64,000 nucleotides of DNA from Bacteroidales bacterium (GTDB lineage Bacteria > Bacteroidota > Bacteroidia > Bacteroidales > UBA932). Below the pieces are notes generated by a model, which was given only the letters and a program-made list of their open reading frames with translations, searched no databases and was not told the origin of the DNA. The position numbers were made by a program, and so were the translations under genes. The DNA lies in NCBI GenBank assembly GCA_017501525.1, contig JAFVWT010000010.1:62001-126000 (forward strand), read 5' to 3'. Positions 34,561 to 43,732 of the stretch are shown piece after piece. How positions within the stretch are numbered: the stretch's first letter is position 1; each line of letters starts with the position of its first letter.

Positions 34561-35553
34561 TTATTTCCATTCAAATGAAAAAATAATTGATTCAACTTGT
34601 CTCAAATACTTCCTTTTGTCGTACTTGGGGGCATATACGAATCCATTAAGAATGATGAGATTCTTTCTTTCCTGGTCGGGGAAAATATGGCAAACAAGAG
34701 GACCGCCCATAAAATCGTTCTCCACTTCCCATAGTCCTCGTACTTCTACCATATTCATTCCGTTGTATGTGATATTGTTGAATCCGGGCTCAATGAGTTT
34801 ATTGAAAATCATATAACTGTTTTCTCTCATACCGGGAACATTTGCTTGCCATAGGTCATTGAGTTTGTTTTTTAGGTATGGAACTGTCAGTTGTTCGGGA
34901 TCTGTATATGGAATCTTGAATATTAGAATTCCTTGGTTAACGTATGTTGTCTCTTGTGATATCCACATGAACTCAGGGGTATTCTTCTTGATGGTAAATC
35001 CTCTCGGGAAGTATGATGACCCTCCGATATTTTCTGTAACGGCTTCTCTGACCTTGGGATCTTCGTATGTTTTGGAGTTTGCTATGATTCTGTTTCTTTC
35101 AGCCTGCTCTATTGAATTGAAGATTAGTTCACTATTGTTATGTATGGTGGCAGATGCCTCTTGGGCATTTTTTGCATTGACGGTAATTACCACTTGGGGC
35201 TTTGCCCATGCGTTTTCTCCTATTTTGATATTTGCTGAGTCTATTCCTGATGAGATATTTACAATGAGAATGTTTCTATGGACCAAAAATGCTCCGCTGA
35301 ACTCGCTGTGGGGAGTGTTGTAGAGGTTAAATGCGGGTTCTCTTTGTGGTAAGTAGGGGTATTCGCATGAAAGGATGTCGCGGATAGTTGCTCCTACCTC
35401 TCCTTCCCATTGGCTTTTATTTATAACCACAAGGACATCTCCTGCATTTCCACTGATGCTAGGAAGGTATTTAGTAGCATCTACATTGTTTTTGCACGAT
35501 GAAATAGCCAAAATGGCGATGGCGCTCAGAATAAATGTTCTAAAAATTCTCAT
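34561..35553 (-). CDS. DUF4837 lipoprotein
   Basis: This 330-aa protein has a lipoprotein signal (lipobox AISSC, Cys20) and a DUF4837 body, with the diagnostic GNAGDVLVVINKSQWEG opening and a REPAFNLYNTPHSEFSGAF segment. The family is restricted to Bacteroidetes and of unknown function. It is the last gene of the M23-dxr-rseP-DUF4837 run, 19 bp after rseP, which suggests an envelope role. Confidence 0.85.
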   Translation of the reverse strand: MRIFRTFILSAIAILAISSCKNNVDATKYLPSISGNAGDVLVVINKSQWEGEVGATIRDILSCEYPYLPQREPAFNLYNTPHSEFSGAFLVHRNILIVNISSGIDSANIKIGENAWAKPQVVITVNAKNAQEASATIHNNSELIFNSIEQAERNRIIANSKTYEDPKVREAVTENIGGSSYFPRGFTIKKNTPEFMWISQETTYVNQGILIFKIPYTDPEQLTVPYLKNKLNDLWQANVPGMRENSYMIFNKLIEPGFNNITYNGMNMVEVRGLWEVENDFMGGPLVCHIFPDQERKNLIILNGFVYAPKYDKRKYLRQVESIIFSFEWK

Positions 35554-35572
35554 ATACCTATATATATTATTA

Positions 35573-36892
35573 TTATCTTACTAATCTGATGATGTCGTTT
35601 CCGAATGCGAAAATCATAAGGAGCAGCAGGAATATCATTCCGATGGTTTGTGCTATTTCCATGAATTTTATAGATGGTTTTCGCCCGGTAATCATTTCGT
35701 ACAAGGTGAAAAGGATATGTCCTCCATCCAATGCCGGAATCGGGAGCAAATTCATTACTGCCAGCATTACTGAGAGTAAAGCGGTAATATTCCAGAATAT
35801 TTCCCAATTCCACTCTTGTGGGAAGATACTGCCTATTGCAATGAAGCTTCCTACAGACTTATATGCTTCTGTTTTAGGTGAGAAGATTAGTCCTAATTCT
35901 TTTATATAGTTGTTTAGTGTTGTTATGGTTTTTGAAAAGCCGGCTGGTATTGCGGACAATAATGAATATTCTTTTGTCGTAATATTGATTTGGGAGAGAT
36001 CTGCCTGGAGGAAAATTTCCATCCGACCATCTTTATTTACATTTATAGGGATTGTAAGTTGGTCGCCATCTCTGCTGACAGTCATGAGTGTGGTGCTGTC
36101 GGCAAATGAAAGGAGGGCTTGTTGGAGCTCGTTATAGAACATTGCATCATTTTGTCCTACTTTTAGGATTTTGTCTCCGGTTTCAAGACCTGATGCGGCA
36201 TTTATGGATGAGTCAGGGTATCCTCCGATGGCAATTGGAGTGCGAAGCATAAACATTCCGGGAGTGTTGAGCATTGCAGGAAGATATGCTTGGTCGATTT
36301 CTATTTCAACTGTGTCGTTGCCCCTTAGGACTGTGACTCTTTGAATCTCATCTCTTACAAGTCCTACCTGAAGTTCTGAGAAGTTTTCGGGAACTTCTTT
36401 GGAATCAAATGCAATTATTTTGTCCCCGCTGCGAAAGCCAATCTCTTTAGAGAGGCTGTTTACCTCTATTCCAAATGTTGCATCTTCAGTCTTGATATAC
36501 TCTTCTCCCCAGGTAAAAAGGAGAGCAGTGTAAAGGATAATGGCCAATGTGATATTCATAAGTACTCCACCCGCCATTACAAGCAGTCTTTGCCAAGCCG
36601 GTTTTGTTCTGAATTCCCATGGTTGCGGAGGTTGTTTGAGAGCATCCTTGTCCATGGATTCGTCTATCATTCCGGAGATTTTGCAGAAACCTCCTAAAGG
36701 AATCATTCCTATCCCAAATTCTGTGTCACTTTTTTTTGGTTTGTATTTGAAAATGGCAGGAGGAAAGAACAGATAGAACTTCTCAACTCTAATTTTAAAT
36801 ATTCTGGCAAAAATGTAGTGGCCGAACTCGTGTACCAAAACCAATAGCGAGAGGGCGAAAATTACTTGTATTATTCTGATTATTATGTCCAT
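35573..36892 (-). CDS. rseP: RIP metalloprotease RseP (site-2 protease)
   Basis: RseP (439 aa) cleaves transmembrane substrates such as anti-sigma factors within the membrane. The zinc motif HEFGH is at residues 21-25 in the first helix, PDZ-like sequences occupy the middle (for example VLRGNDTVEIEID and SAIPAG), and the third ligand is in NLLPIPALDGGH near the C-terminus. It lies 12 bp after dxr and 19 bp before the DUF4837 lipoprotein gene. Confidence 0.95.
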   Translation of the reverse strand: MDIIIRIIQVIFALSLLVLVHEFGHYIFARIFKIRVEKFYLFFPPAIFKYKPKKSDTEFGIGMIPLGGFCKISGMIDESMDKDALKQPPQPWEFRTKPAWQRLLVMAGGVLMNITLAIILYTALLFTWGEEYIKTEDATFGIEVNSLSKEIGFRSGDKIIAFDSKEVPENFSELQVGLVRDEIQRVTVLRGNDTVEIEIDQAYLPAMLNTPGMFMLRTPIAIGGYPDSSINAASGLETGDKILKVGQNDAMFYNELQQALLSFADSTTLMTVSRDGDQLTIPINVNKDGRMEIFLQADLSQINITTKEYSLLSAIPAGFSKTITTLNNYIKELGLIFSPKTEAYKSVGSFIAIGSIFPQEWNWEIFWNITALLSVMLAVMNLLPIPALDGGHILFTLYEMITGRKPSIKFMEIAQTIGMIFLLLLMIFAFGNDIIRLVR

Positions 36893-36904
36893 ATATAATT
36901 ATGT

Positions 36905-38059
36905 CTATTTTATGAAAGAGGAGGCAATCTCCCTTGCTTGTCTGTCTGACAGGTATATTTGTTCCAGTGTAGGATTTTCTATGTAGTGAGATTTTACTAT
37001 GGTCTTTTCCACAATCTCCTCAATAGATGTGTATTTTATCTCTCTGTTCAGAAATGCTTCTACTGCAATTTCATTTGCGGCATTTAATATACAAGGAGAA
37101 TTTCCTCCTTTGGATATTGCTCTGATGGCCATTGTCAGGCATGGGAATTTTGACGGGTCGGGGCTCTCAAAAGTGAGGGAGCCAAGTTGGCTAAAGTCCA
37201 CGCGGGGTATATCCAGATAAACTCTTTGGGGATATGTGAGTGCATACTGTATCGGCAGACGCATATCCGGCATATTCATTTGCGCAATAATGGAACCATC
37301 TGAAAATGATACCATACTGTGGATGATTGATTGTGGATGGATTACTATTTTGATTTTATCGGGGTCTATATTGAAAAGCCATCTTGCTTCAATGAGCTCA
37401 AACCCCTTGTTCATCAATGTAGATGAATCCACCGTTATTTTCTTGCCCATCTTCCATCTTGGGTGATTGATGGCTTGCTCGACTGTTACATTTTCAAGTT
37501 GCTCTTTTGGTGTATTTAGAAATGGACCTCCTGAGGCTGTAAGAAAAATATTTTCGATGGGTGAGGATTCTCCCTGTAGGGCCTGGAAGATAGCGGAGTG
37601 TTCAGAGTCCACAGGAAGAATTGTGGCACCATATCTTGATGCACTTTCCATTATGAATTTTCCTGCGGCAACTACAGGCTCTTTATTTGCAATAGCGACA
37701 GTTAGACCTTTTTCAATTGCAGCTAATGTAGGTCTTAATCCGCTGAATCCCACCATTGCAGTTAGGACAAAATCCAATTGATCGGTGGCACTGATAAACT
37801 CGGAGATGTGTTCGTTCCCGGAAATCACGTTTGTTCCGTATGGAGACAAGGCGTGTTTGACTTCATTGTAAAGTAACTCATTTCCAATGACTACATTTTT
37901 TGCAGAAAATTCAATAGCTTGTCGTATAAGCAATTCGGAATTGTTGTTTGCACACAATAGGAAGACCTCAAACAATTCTTTGTTGGCGCGGATAACATCC
38001 AGCGCCTGAACTCCAATAGTACCTGTTGAGCCTAATATGGCAATCCTCTTTTTGCCCAT
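36905..38059 (-). CDS. dxr: 1-deoxy-D-xylulose 5-phosphate reductoisomerase
   Basis: DXR (384 aa) is the second enzyme of the MEP isoprenoid pathway, making 2-C-methylerythritol 4-phosphate with NADPH. It has the nucleotide-binding GSTGTIGVQALDVI, the catalytic block PVDSEHSAIFQAL, and the substrate loop ASGGPFLNTPKEQL and HPRWKMGKKITVDSSTLMNKG. It follows the M23 gene by 10 bp and precedes rseP by 12 bp, a dxr-rseP order conserved in many bacteria. Confidence 0.97.
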   Translation of the reverse strand: MGKKRIAILGSTGTIGVQALDVIRANKELFEVFLLCANNNSELLIRQAIEFSAKNVVIGNELLYNEVKHALSPYGTNVISGNEHISEFISATDQLDFVLTAMVGFSGLRPTLAAIEKGLTVAIANKEPVVAAGKFIMESASRYGATILPVDSEHSAIFQALQGESSPIENIFLTASGGPFLNTPKEQLENVTVEQAINHPRWKMGKKITVDSSTLMNKGFELIEARWLFNIDPDKIKIVIHPQSIIHSMVSFSDGSIIAQMNMPDMRLPIQYALTYPQRVYLDIPRVDFSQLGSLTFESPDPSKFPCLTMAIRAISKGGNSPCILNAANEIAVEAFLNREIKYTSIEEIVEKTIVKSHYIENPTLEQIYLSDRQAREIASSFIK

Positions 38060-38069
38060 TCTTATCGAT

Positions 38070-38927
38070 TTAAAAATTTATGTACAAGTTTGGATCGACA
38101 GGTTCTCCTTTGTGCCATAGTTCAAAGTGAAGATGGGGACCGGTGCTAAGGCTGCCCGCATTTCCTGCTAAGGATATAGTTGTCCCGGCACTTACTTTGT
38201 CTCCAACTTTTTTAAGCAGTTTTGTATTGTGTTTGTAAACAGATACCAAATCGTTGGCATGTTGGATTTGAATATTATAGCCTGTCTCATCGGTTCGGTA
38301 GGCAGCAATAATTGTACCATCAAGGACTGAACATACTGCGCTGCCGTCTTTGATTGCAATATCTACATAGGGGTGACCTGCTCCGGGGTCAAACCCCTGT
38401 GTTATAACTCCTTTTGTGGGGGTAAAGAACAACATGCCTTCTATCTGCTCGATTGTTCTATTGTTAGACAGGTTGTATCTTTCTATCGAATCAACTTTGT
38501 GCCGCAATAATGAATCAGCATAGTTTCCTCCAGAGAGGAGTTTCTCTGCCTGTTCCACTTTGCCAATATTCAGAAGACTGTCAATAGGAAGAGGGGTCTG
38601 GCCTTTTATTATCCTTTGGATATTGGTCAGTTGTATGGTCATTACCCGAATCTTGGTCTCTAATGAATCGACTTTTGTGGCATTGTCCACAGCTGCTCTT
38701 TGAGTCTGGTATGATGGGTATCCGGGGAGAATCTGTTTAAGTGGTGTATATGCTATAATGCTGAATATCATGGCACATAACAAGGTTATGAAGAGAGTTG
38801 CCAACACTATGACCCTAATTCCTGTGGCCTTTACTCTGAAAAGGTTTTCATGGGTCGTATCGTTGACAATTACGAAACGGTATCTTTTGGAGAGTCTTTT
38901 TTTTAGATTCTTAAATTTCTTTGACAT
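38070..38927 (-). CDS. M23 (LytM) membrane-anchored peptidase
   Basis: This 285-aa third M23 protein has a basic N-terminus, one membrane helix (about 37-62), a short coiled region and a C-terminal LytM domain with His185 and Asp189 (HPYVD) and HLH at 265-267. The FGxR element is present as GFDPGAGHPY. It heads the dxr-rseP-DUF4837 run, so wall remodelling may be co-expressed with isoprenoid and stress functions. Its start is 24 bp from that of divergent ruvX. Confidence 0.88.
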   Translation of the reverse strand: MSKKFKNLKKRLSKRYRFVIVNDTTHENLFRVKATGIRVIVLATLFITLLCAMIFSIIAYTPLKQILPGYPSYQTQRAAVDNATKVDSLETKIRVMTIQLTNIQRIIKGQTPLPIDSLLNIGKVEQAEKLLSGGNYADSLLRHKVDSIERYNLSNNRTIEQIEGMLFFTPTKGVITQGFDPGAGHPYVDIAIKDGSAVCSVLDGTIIAAYRTDETGYNIQIQHANDLVSVYKHNTKLLKKVGDKVSAGTTISLAGNAGSLSTGPHLHFELWHKGEPVDPNLYINF

Positions 38928-38939
38928 AAACTTATTGAC

Positions 38940-38947
38940 TAAATTTG
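38940..38947 (+). promoter_or_regulatory. -7-type box immediately before ruvX
   Basis: TAAATTTG ends 4 bases before the ruvX ATG, with TTTG at 38920-38923 but only a 16-base spacer. If it is used, the transcript would start at or about the ATG (leaderless). Confidence 0.4.
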
Positions 38948-38951
38948 CAGA

Positions 38952-39377
38952 ATGAATCGAATAATCGGGATAGACTATGGATTGAAAAGGACGGGGATAG
39001 CAATCTCCGATCCTTTGGGAATTTTTGCCTCCCCCGTCGAAACTGTTCCATCTGCAAAGATAATTGATTATCTCAAAAATTATACTTCAAAAGAGCAGAT
39101 AGAGTTATTTGTTGTCGGGTATCCGATAAATATGAACAATACCCCTTCAGAGGCGGCACGATATGTGGAGGCATTTCTCAAGCAGTTGAAAAAACATTTG
39201 CCTCATATACCGGTGGAACTTGAAGATGAACGTTTTACCTCAGTGTTGGCACATCGTTCAATGATTGATGGAGGCATGAAGAAGAGTGCTCGCCGGGACA
39301 AGGCTGCAGTAGATAAAATAAGTGCAAGTATAATTCTTCAGAGTTATCTTGACCGTAGAAGTGGAAATATAATTTGA
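38952..39377 (+). CDS. ruvX: Holliday junction resolvase-like protein RuvX (YqgF)
   Basis: RuvX (141 aa) has an RNase H-like fold. The first catalytic block is IIGIDYGLKRTGIAISD, with later DERFTSVLAHR and DKAAVDKISASIILQSYLD. The family processes the 5' end of pre-16S rRNA in E. coli; resolvase activity is reported in others. Divergent from the M23 gene; def follows 7 bp later. Confidence 0.93.
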   Translation: MNRIIGIDYGLKRTGIAISDPLGIFASPVETVPSAKIIDYLKNYTSKEQIELFVVGYPINMNNTPSEAARYVEAFLKQLKKHLPHIPVELEDERFTSVLAHRSMIDGGMKKSARRDKAAVDKISASIILQSYLDRRSGNII

Positions 39378-39384
39378 CAATAAT

Positions 39385-39951
39385 ATGATTTTACCAATTT
39401 ATGTATATGGCTCAGATGTCCTTAGGGATAAGGCAGAGCCAATGGATATTGAAACAGTAAATAGAGAAGAACTGCAAAAATTGGTTGCAGATATGTTTGA
39501 AACAATGTATAATGCTGAGGGTGTCGGACTTGCTGCACCTCAGATCGGAAAAAGTATCAGATTGCTTATCGTAGATGGAAATGAGGCGGCTGAGACTTAT
39601 CCTTATCTTAAAGGATTCAAAAGGGTGATGATTAACCCTGAAGTGATAGAGGCGAGTGAGGCTACTATGGTATATGGTGAGGGATGTCTTAGTGTTCCTA
39701 ACATCCATTGCGATGTTACTCGTCCAAAATCTATGACAGTGAGATATTATGACGAAAACCTCGAATTAAAGGAGGAATTTCTGGATGAATTTGCTTGTCG
39801 TATGGTGCAGCACGAAATGGATCATCTTGAGGGAAATCTTTTTGTGGATCATGCGGCCCCTATCAGGAAGAAAATGATAATGAGCAAATTGCATAATATT
39901 TCCAAAGGCAAAACTTCTACTTTCTATAAAACCAAACTTGCAAAACGTTAA
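39385..39951 (+). CDS. def: Peptide deformylase
   Basis: PDF (188 aa) removes formyl from nascent N-termini. All three motifs are present: GVGLAAPQIG, EGCLSVP and QHEMDHLEG, giving the Cys/His/His metal site and catalytic Glu. It is the counterpart of the Fmt domain encoded at 2.4-3.4 kb; in many bacteria def and fmt are neighbours, but here they are 36 kb apart. It lies between ruvX and the phosphohexomutase on one strand. Confidence 0.97.
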   Translation: MILPIYVYGSDVLRDKAEPMDIETVNREELQKLVADMFETMYNAEGVGLAAPQIGKSIRLLIVDGNEAAETYPYLKGFKRVMINPEVIEASEATMVYGEGCLSVPNIHCDVTRPKSMTVRYYDENLELKEEFLDEFACRMVQHEMDHLEGNLFVDHAAPIRKKMIMSKLHNISKGKTSTFYKTKLAKR

Positions 39952-39962
39952 ATACTTCGGAT

Positions 39963-41366
39963 ATGAAGATAAAAGCATTTCACGCATACGATATCAGAGG
40001 AAAGTATAATGTTGACTTTGATAAGGATATAGTGTATAAGGTAGGATATTTCTTACCGGAACTTTTGGGTGCCGACAGAGTCGCTGTAGGTAGAGATATG
40101 AGGGTATCATCTGAAGAGATTCATCAGTACCTACTCAAAGGTATTACAGACGCAGGTGCTGATGTTTATGATTTGGGGCTGGCTACTACTCCTTATGTAT
40201 ATTATGCAACTGCAGCCAAAGGATTTATGGCTTCCGTCCAAATAACAGCATCACATAACCCTAAGAGTGATAATGGATTGAAAGTGTCTCGTGAAAATGC
40301 TCTTCCTGTGGGTTATGATACCGGATTGGGAACAATTGAAAAATGGATACTTGAAGGAAAGGAGATTCTTCCCAAAGAGAGGAAAGGAAATGTTTACCCA
40401 TTGGATATCAGAGAGGAATACATTTCGTTTCAAAAACAGTATTTGGGTTCTTTGGAGGGTTTGAATATTGCAATGGACCTTTCAAATGGTGCTTCTGCAT
40501 TGTTTGTAAAAGAGATTTTTGGAAATGGAGTCAATTATATTTGTGACCAAATGGATGGTAATTTCCCTTGTCACGAACCCAACCCGTTAGTTGCTGAAAA
40601 TAGAGAGATGCTTAGGTCATATCTGCTTGAAAATAAATGTGATATAGGTGTGATATACGACGGAGATGCTGATAGGGTGATGTTTATTGATGATAGGGGT
40701 GAGTTTATTTCTCCAGATTTGATGATTGCTCTTTTGGGACAATTCTTTGTAGGAGGAATTGGAACATCTGCTGCAGCTGAGTCAAGAAGAAAGATAATGG
40801 CTACCGAGGGTAATCAGAAAATAGATGCTCTTCAAGATATACGCAGTTCAAAAGCGATTGGAGAGTATCTCGCTCCAATGGGTGTTACCATTAATACCTG
40901 GAAGGTGGGCAGAGCGTATGCAGCTCCACGTCTTAGAGATATTGGGGGACTTTTCGGTGGAGAATTGGCAGGTCACTACTATTTTAAAGATTTCTACTAT
41001 TCCGATAGTGGAATAATGGCTTCTCTTATAATTCTTGATATCGTTGCAGAGTTCCATCGCAGGGGACGTACTGTCTCTCAATTGGTTGGAGAGATTGAAA
41101 AGTATTGCAATTCAGGAGAAATCAACTTCAAAATCGACCGTAAACAAGAGGCTATGGATGCCGTCAGGGACTATTTCCTAAGCAAGGAGGAGGCTGTCGC
41201 CCAATACGATTTTGATGGATATAGAGTAGAGTTTCCGCAGTGGTGGTTCAATATACGCCCTTCAAATACAGAACCTTACTTGAGATTTTTGTGTGAGGCG
41301 TCAACTTCTGAACTTCTTGAACAGAAAGTTTCCATAGTTCGGGAGATTGTTGAGGGATTGATGTAG
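39963..41366 (+). CDS. Phosphomannomutase/phosphoglucomutase
   Basis: This 467-aa alpha-D-phosphohexomutase interconverts hexose-1- and -6-phosphates for nucleotide-sugar synthesis. The phosphoserine loop is TASHNPKSDNGLK, the metal loop YDGDADRV, the sugar loop GGELAGHYYF and the phosphate-binding RPSNTEPYLR. The N-terminus (AFHAYDIRG) fits the ManB/AlgC branch. The plus-strand ruvX-def-mutase run ends at the terminator at 41428-41463. Confidence 0.93.
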   Translation: MKIKAFHAYDIRGKYNVDFDKDIVYKVGYFLPELLGADRVAVGRDMRVSSEEIHQYLLKGITDAGADVYDLGLATTPYVYYATAAKGFMASVQITASHNPKSDNGLKVSRENALPVGYDTGLGTIEKWILEGKEILPKERKGNVYPLDIREEYISFQKQYLGSLEGLNIAMDLSNGASALFVKEIFGNGVNYICDQMDGNFPCHEPNPLVAENREMLRSYLLENKCDIGVIYDGDADRVMFIDDRGEFISPDLMIALLGQFFVGGIGTSAAAESRRKIMATEGNQKIDALQDIRSSKAIGEYLAPMGVTINTWKVGRAYAAPRLRDIGGLFGGELAGHYYFKDFYYSDSGIMASLIILDIVAEFHRRGRTVSQLVGEIEKYCNSGEINFKIDRKQEAMDAVRDYFLSKEEAVAQYDFDGYRVEFPQWWFNIRPSNTEPYLRFLCEASTSELLEQKVSIVREIVEGLM

Positions 41367-41423
41367 GGATAATGGCTCTCTCTCTTAGAGGAGATTGTAT
41401 GATGAACGGAGAGTAGTTTGCGT

Positions 41424-41954
41424 CTATAATAACCCTTCTGAGATCTCAAGGGTTATTTCTTTTGATTCAATATCTATATCGATCAGCAACTCGTCGTGAT
41501 AGGGAATATATGAGTCAATGTTTTCGATTTCGAAGCATATATTTCCCGAGAAGTCGTGGATGTATGTGATGATACCCACCAAGTTGTCATTCTGGTCAAA
41601 TAATTTGAAGCCTGCAAGGTCCTCAATGGTGAGATTTTCTTCAGAAAGTTCACTCTCTTGTGAGAGTTCGCTATAATCTTTGGGATCAATGTAGATTTTT
41701 TGTCCGACGATTTCTTCTGCTCGGGACATTGTGTTTATGTCGGTCAGTCGGACAAGGGCTTTGCGAGTTCCCTTAGTTTCAAATGATTCAACAAAAAAAG
41801 GGACCGGTAATCCGTCAAAAAACAGAAATACCGGTCTTTTTTCGTCAAAGTAATCATAAGCCTCTGCAGAAAAGTTTATAATGACTTCTCCTTGAGTGCC
41901 ATAAGATTTTTGCACCTGTGCAATTTGAAGCAATTTGTCTGGTGCAGGGAACAT
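41424..41954 (-). CDS. rimM: 16S rRNA processing protein RimM
   Basis: RimM (176 aa) binds S19 and helps mature the 30S head. It has an N-terminal RimM barrel (VQKSYGTQGEVIINF) and a C-terminal PRC-barrel domain (about 95-176). It follows rpsP by 3 bp, the classical rpsP-rimM order, though trmD and rplS are not next to it here. Its last codons overlap the stem of a terminator for the convergent mutase gene. Confidence 0.93.
   Translation of the reverse strand: MFPAPDKLLQIAQVQKSYGTQGEVIINFSAEAYDYFDEKRPVFLFFDGLPVPFFVESFETKGTRKALVRLTDINTMSRAEEIVGQKIYIDPKDYSELSQESELSEENLTIEDLAGFKLFDQNDNLVGIITYIHDFSGNICFEIENIDSYIPYHDELLIDIDIESKEITLEISEGLL
41428..41463 (+). terminator. Terminator for the ruvX-def-mutase run, overlapping the rimM 3' end
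   Basis: AATAACCCTT (41428-41437) pairs with AAGGGTTATT (41448-41457), with TTTCTTTT after it in the plus direction. The stem also encodes the last residues of RimM. Confidence 0.72.
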
Positions 41955-41957
41955 AAA

Positions 41958-42509
41958 TTATTCCTCTGTTTTTACTTCACCTTCAGTAGCTTCTTGAGCT
42001 GCTGCCTCTGCTGCTGCAGCTGCTGCGGCTTCTTGTGCTGCTAGAGCTTCTTCAGCTTTTCTTTTGCTGATAGCCTCTGCTCTTTCCTGATTTACTTTTG
42101 CTTCTGCGCTAAGAAGTTCTTTTGCAACAGCTTTCTTAGCTTCTTTGATGTTCAATTTCTTAGCAGCAAGTTTGTTTTCTTTTTCTGCTTTCCAAGCATT
42201 GAATCTTTGTTCAGCAACTTCTGCTGTAATAGCACCTTTCTTAACACCACCTTCCAAGTGTTTCTTTAGAAGTACACCTTCGTATGAAAGGATTCTGCGG
42301 CAAGTATCGGTGGGTTGAGCACCGCAATTAAGCCAATAAAGAGCTCTGTCACCTTTAAGGGTGATAGTTGCAGGGTTGGTGTTAGGGTTGTATGAGCCGA
42401 TTTGCTCAATGAAACGTCCGTCACGAGGAGCGCGAACATCTGCCACTACAATGTGAAAGAATGCGTGATTCTTTTTACCGTGGCGTGCTAAACGAATTTT
42501 AACTGCCAT
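41958..42509 (-). CDS. rpsP: 30S ribosomal protein S16 with Ala/Glu-rich extension
   Basis: S16 proper fills the first 80 or so residues ([21 protein letters not shown]). It is followed by a long charged and alanine-rich helix to residue 183. The usual length is 80-90 aa, but such tails occur across Bacteroidetes. The tail function is unknown; a surface-exposed helix on the 30S body is likely. Promoter at 42572-42602; rimM follows in the same operon. Confidence 0.95.
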   Translation of the reverse strand: MAVKIRLARHGKKNHAFFHIVVADVRAPRDGRFIEQIGSYNPNTNPATITLKGDRALYWLNCGAQPTDTCRRILSYEGVLLKKHLEGGVKKGAITAEVAEQRFNAWKAEKENKLAAKKLNIKEAKKAVAKELLSAEAKVNQERAEAISKRKAEEALAAQEAAAAAAAEAAAQEATEGEVKTEE

Positions 42510-42571
42510 TTTAAGGTCTTTCTTTTAAAATTAATAAACTAAACCTCCTTATCTTCACGAGAAAAGGCGCG

Positions 42572-42602
42572 CAAAGATACTCTCTTTTTTTTATTTGGCA
42601 AA
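42572..42602 (-). promoter_or_regulatory. Bacteroidetes-type promoter for rpsP-rimM
   Basis: On the minus strand TTTG (42602-42599), 19-base spacer, TATCTTTG (42579-42572). The 60-base leader has an isolated AAGGAGGTT (about 42550-42542) far from the ATG. Confidence 0.73.
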
Positions 42603-42605
42603 CAC

Positions 42606-43682
42606 TTATTTCAAAAATCTTAGAGCCTTTGTTATGATGCGTGGCAGGGGCTTTATATCATCACGGTTTTCGAGATGAAGATAGATTCCCAACTTTTTGA
42701 GAATAGGTATTTTAAATGTCTCTACAAATTCTATCAGAGTGCCATCGGGGTCTTCTATGTATGTAAAATGTCCGTTGGCTTCTCCCATTTTGAAATCTCT
42801 GCCGCCGTCACATACAAAATCGTGTCCCATCGCCAAAGAGGCTTCTCTGATCTTATCCATATTTCGTACATCAAAACATAGGTGGATAAATCCAGGATCC
42901 CCCCAAAGTCTCCCTTCGTATAGCTTTTTAGGAGAAGGAACACCTTCTTCACCAATCCTTTGAATAAGTTCTATATGGGATGTTCCCATCACCTCAGATA
43001 AGGGTCCTTCCAGAGGAGTACTCCTGCTGAGCATTACCCTGCGTAGGCGATACTCACCACCTGGAACACCTTTAAGGTCGTTGAAAATATCGGTTTTGTC
43101 GTATTCTACAGTGTCATACCCCATTATTGAACCGTAGAAAGTGATAGATTTGTCAATATCGCTTACCCCGAGGATTACCCCATTGACACCGCCTGTATCT
43201 TTTTTCTCCTTCAGAAATTCATAATTGTCTGATTCCACTTCGAAAAGGTTACCCCAGGGGTCTTTTACAAAAAAGTGTTCTTTTCCGGATGGGGCTGCAG
43301 ATGGTTCTGTAAGGAGATTGTAGCCGTTGCTCTTCATCCTGTTGTATGCCCCTTTAACATCGGGGGATTTCACCTTGCAGGCAAATATACCGTAGTCTCC
43401 AAATTCAGGAGTGAATGTTATGTGGTTTAGCTCTCTTCCACGAGGTTCCCACACCTCAAATCCTCCACCTCCGCGGAGATTGTATACCAGAATAGCAAAT
43501 CTTCTTTGAGGTTTTCCTGCTGTATAGGGGAGCATCTTTTCTGCGACCCCTTCATCTCCAAATATCTTTGTGTCAAATCCAAAGGCCTCCTTGTACCAGG
43601 CCCAGCATTTTTCAACATTCTCCACTCCGATACCCACTTGTTGGATACCACAGATTACTTTTCTATTTACTTTTTTTGTCAT
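42606..43682 (-). CDS. VOC-family (glyoxalase-fold) protein, two-domain
   Basis: This 358-aa protein has two vicinal-oxygen-chelate modules: residues about 10-150 (IQQVGIGVENVEKCWAWYKEAFGFDT) and about 165-310 (GVNGVILGVSDIDKSITFYGSIMGYD). Conserved His/Glu positions at the module ends suggest a metal site. A dioxygenase, lyase or glyoxalase cannot be told apart. I start at the ATG at 43682; the frame extends upstream to 43766, but that part would overlap the SDR gene and lacks homology. It follows the SDR gene by 50 bp. Confidence 0.82.
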   Translation of the reverse strand: MTKKVNRKVICGIQQVGIGVENVEKCWAWYKEAFGFDTKIFGDEGVAEKMLPYTAGKPQRRFAILVYNLRGGGGFEVWEPRGRELNHITFTPEFGDYGIFACKVKSPDVKGAYNRMKSNGYNLLTEPSAAPSGKEHFFVKDPWGNLFEVESDNYEFLKEKKDTGGVNGVILGVSDIDKSITFYGSIMGYDTVEYDKTDIFNDLKGVPGGEYRLRRVMLSRSTPLEGPLSEVMGTSHIELIQRIGEEGVPSPKKLYEGRLWGDPGFIHLCFDVRNMDKIREASLAMGHDFVCDGGRDFKMGEANGHFTYIEDPDGTLIEFVETFKIPILKKLGIYLHLENRDDIKPLPRIITKALRFLK

Positions 43683-43732
43683 GATTCTTAAATTTCTTCT
43701 TAGTTGAACCTCTGGGTTTATGGAAGTTTCCG

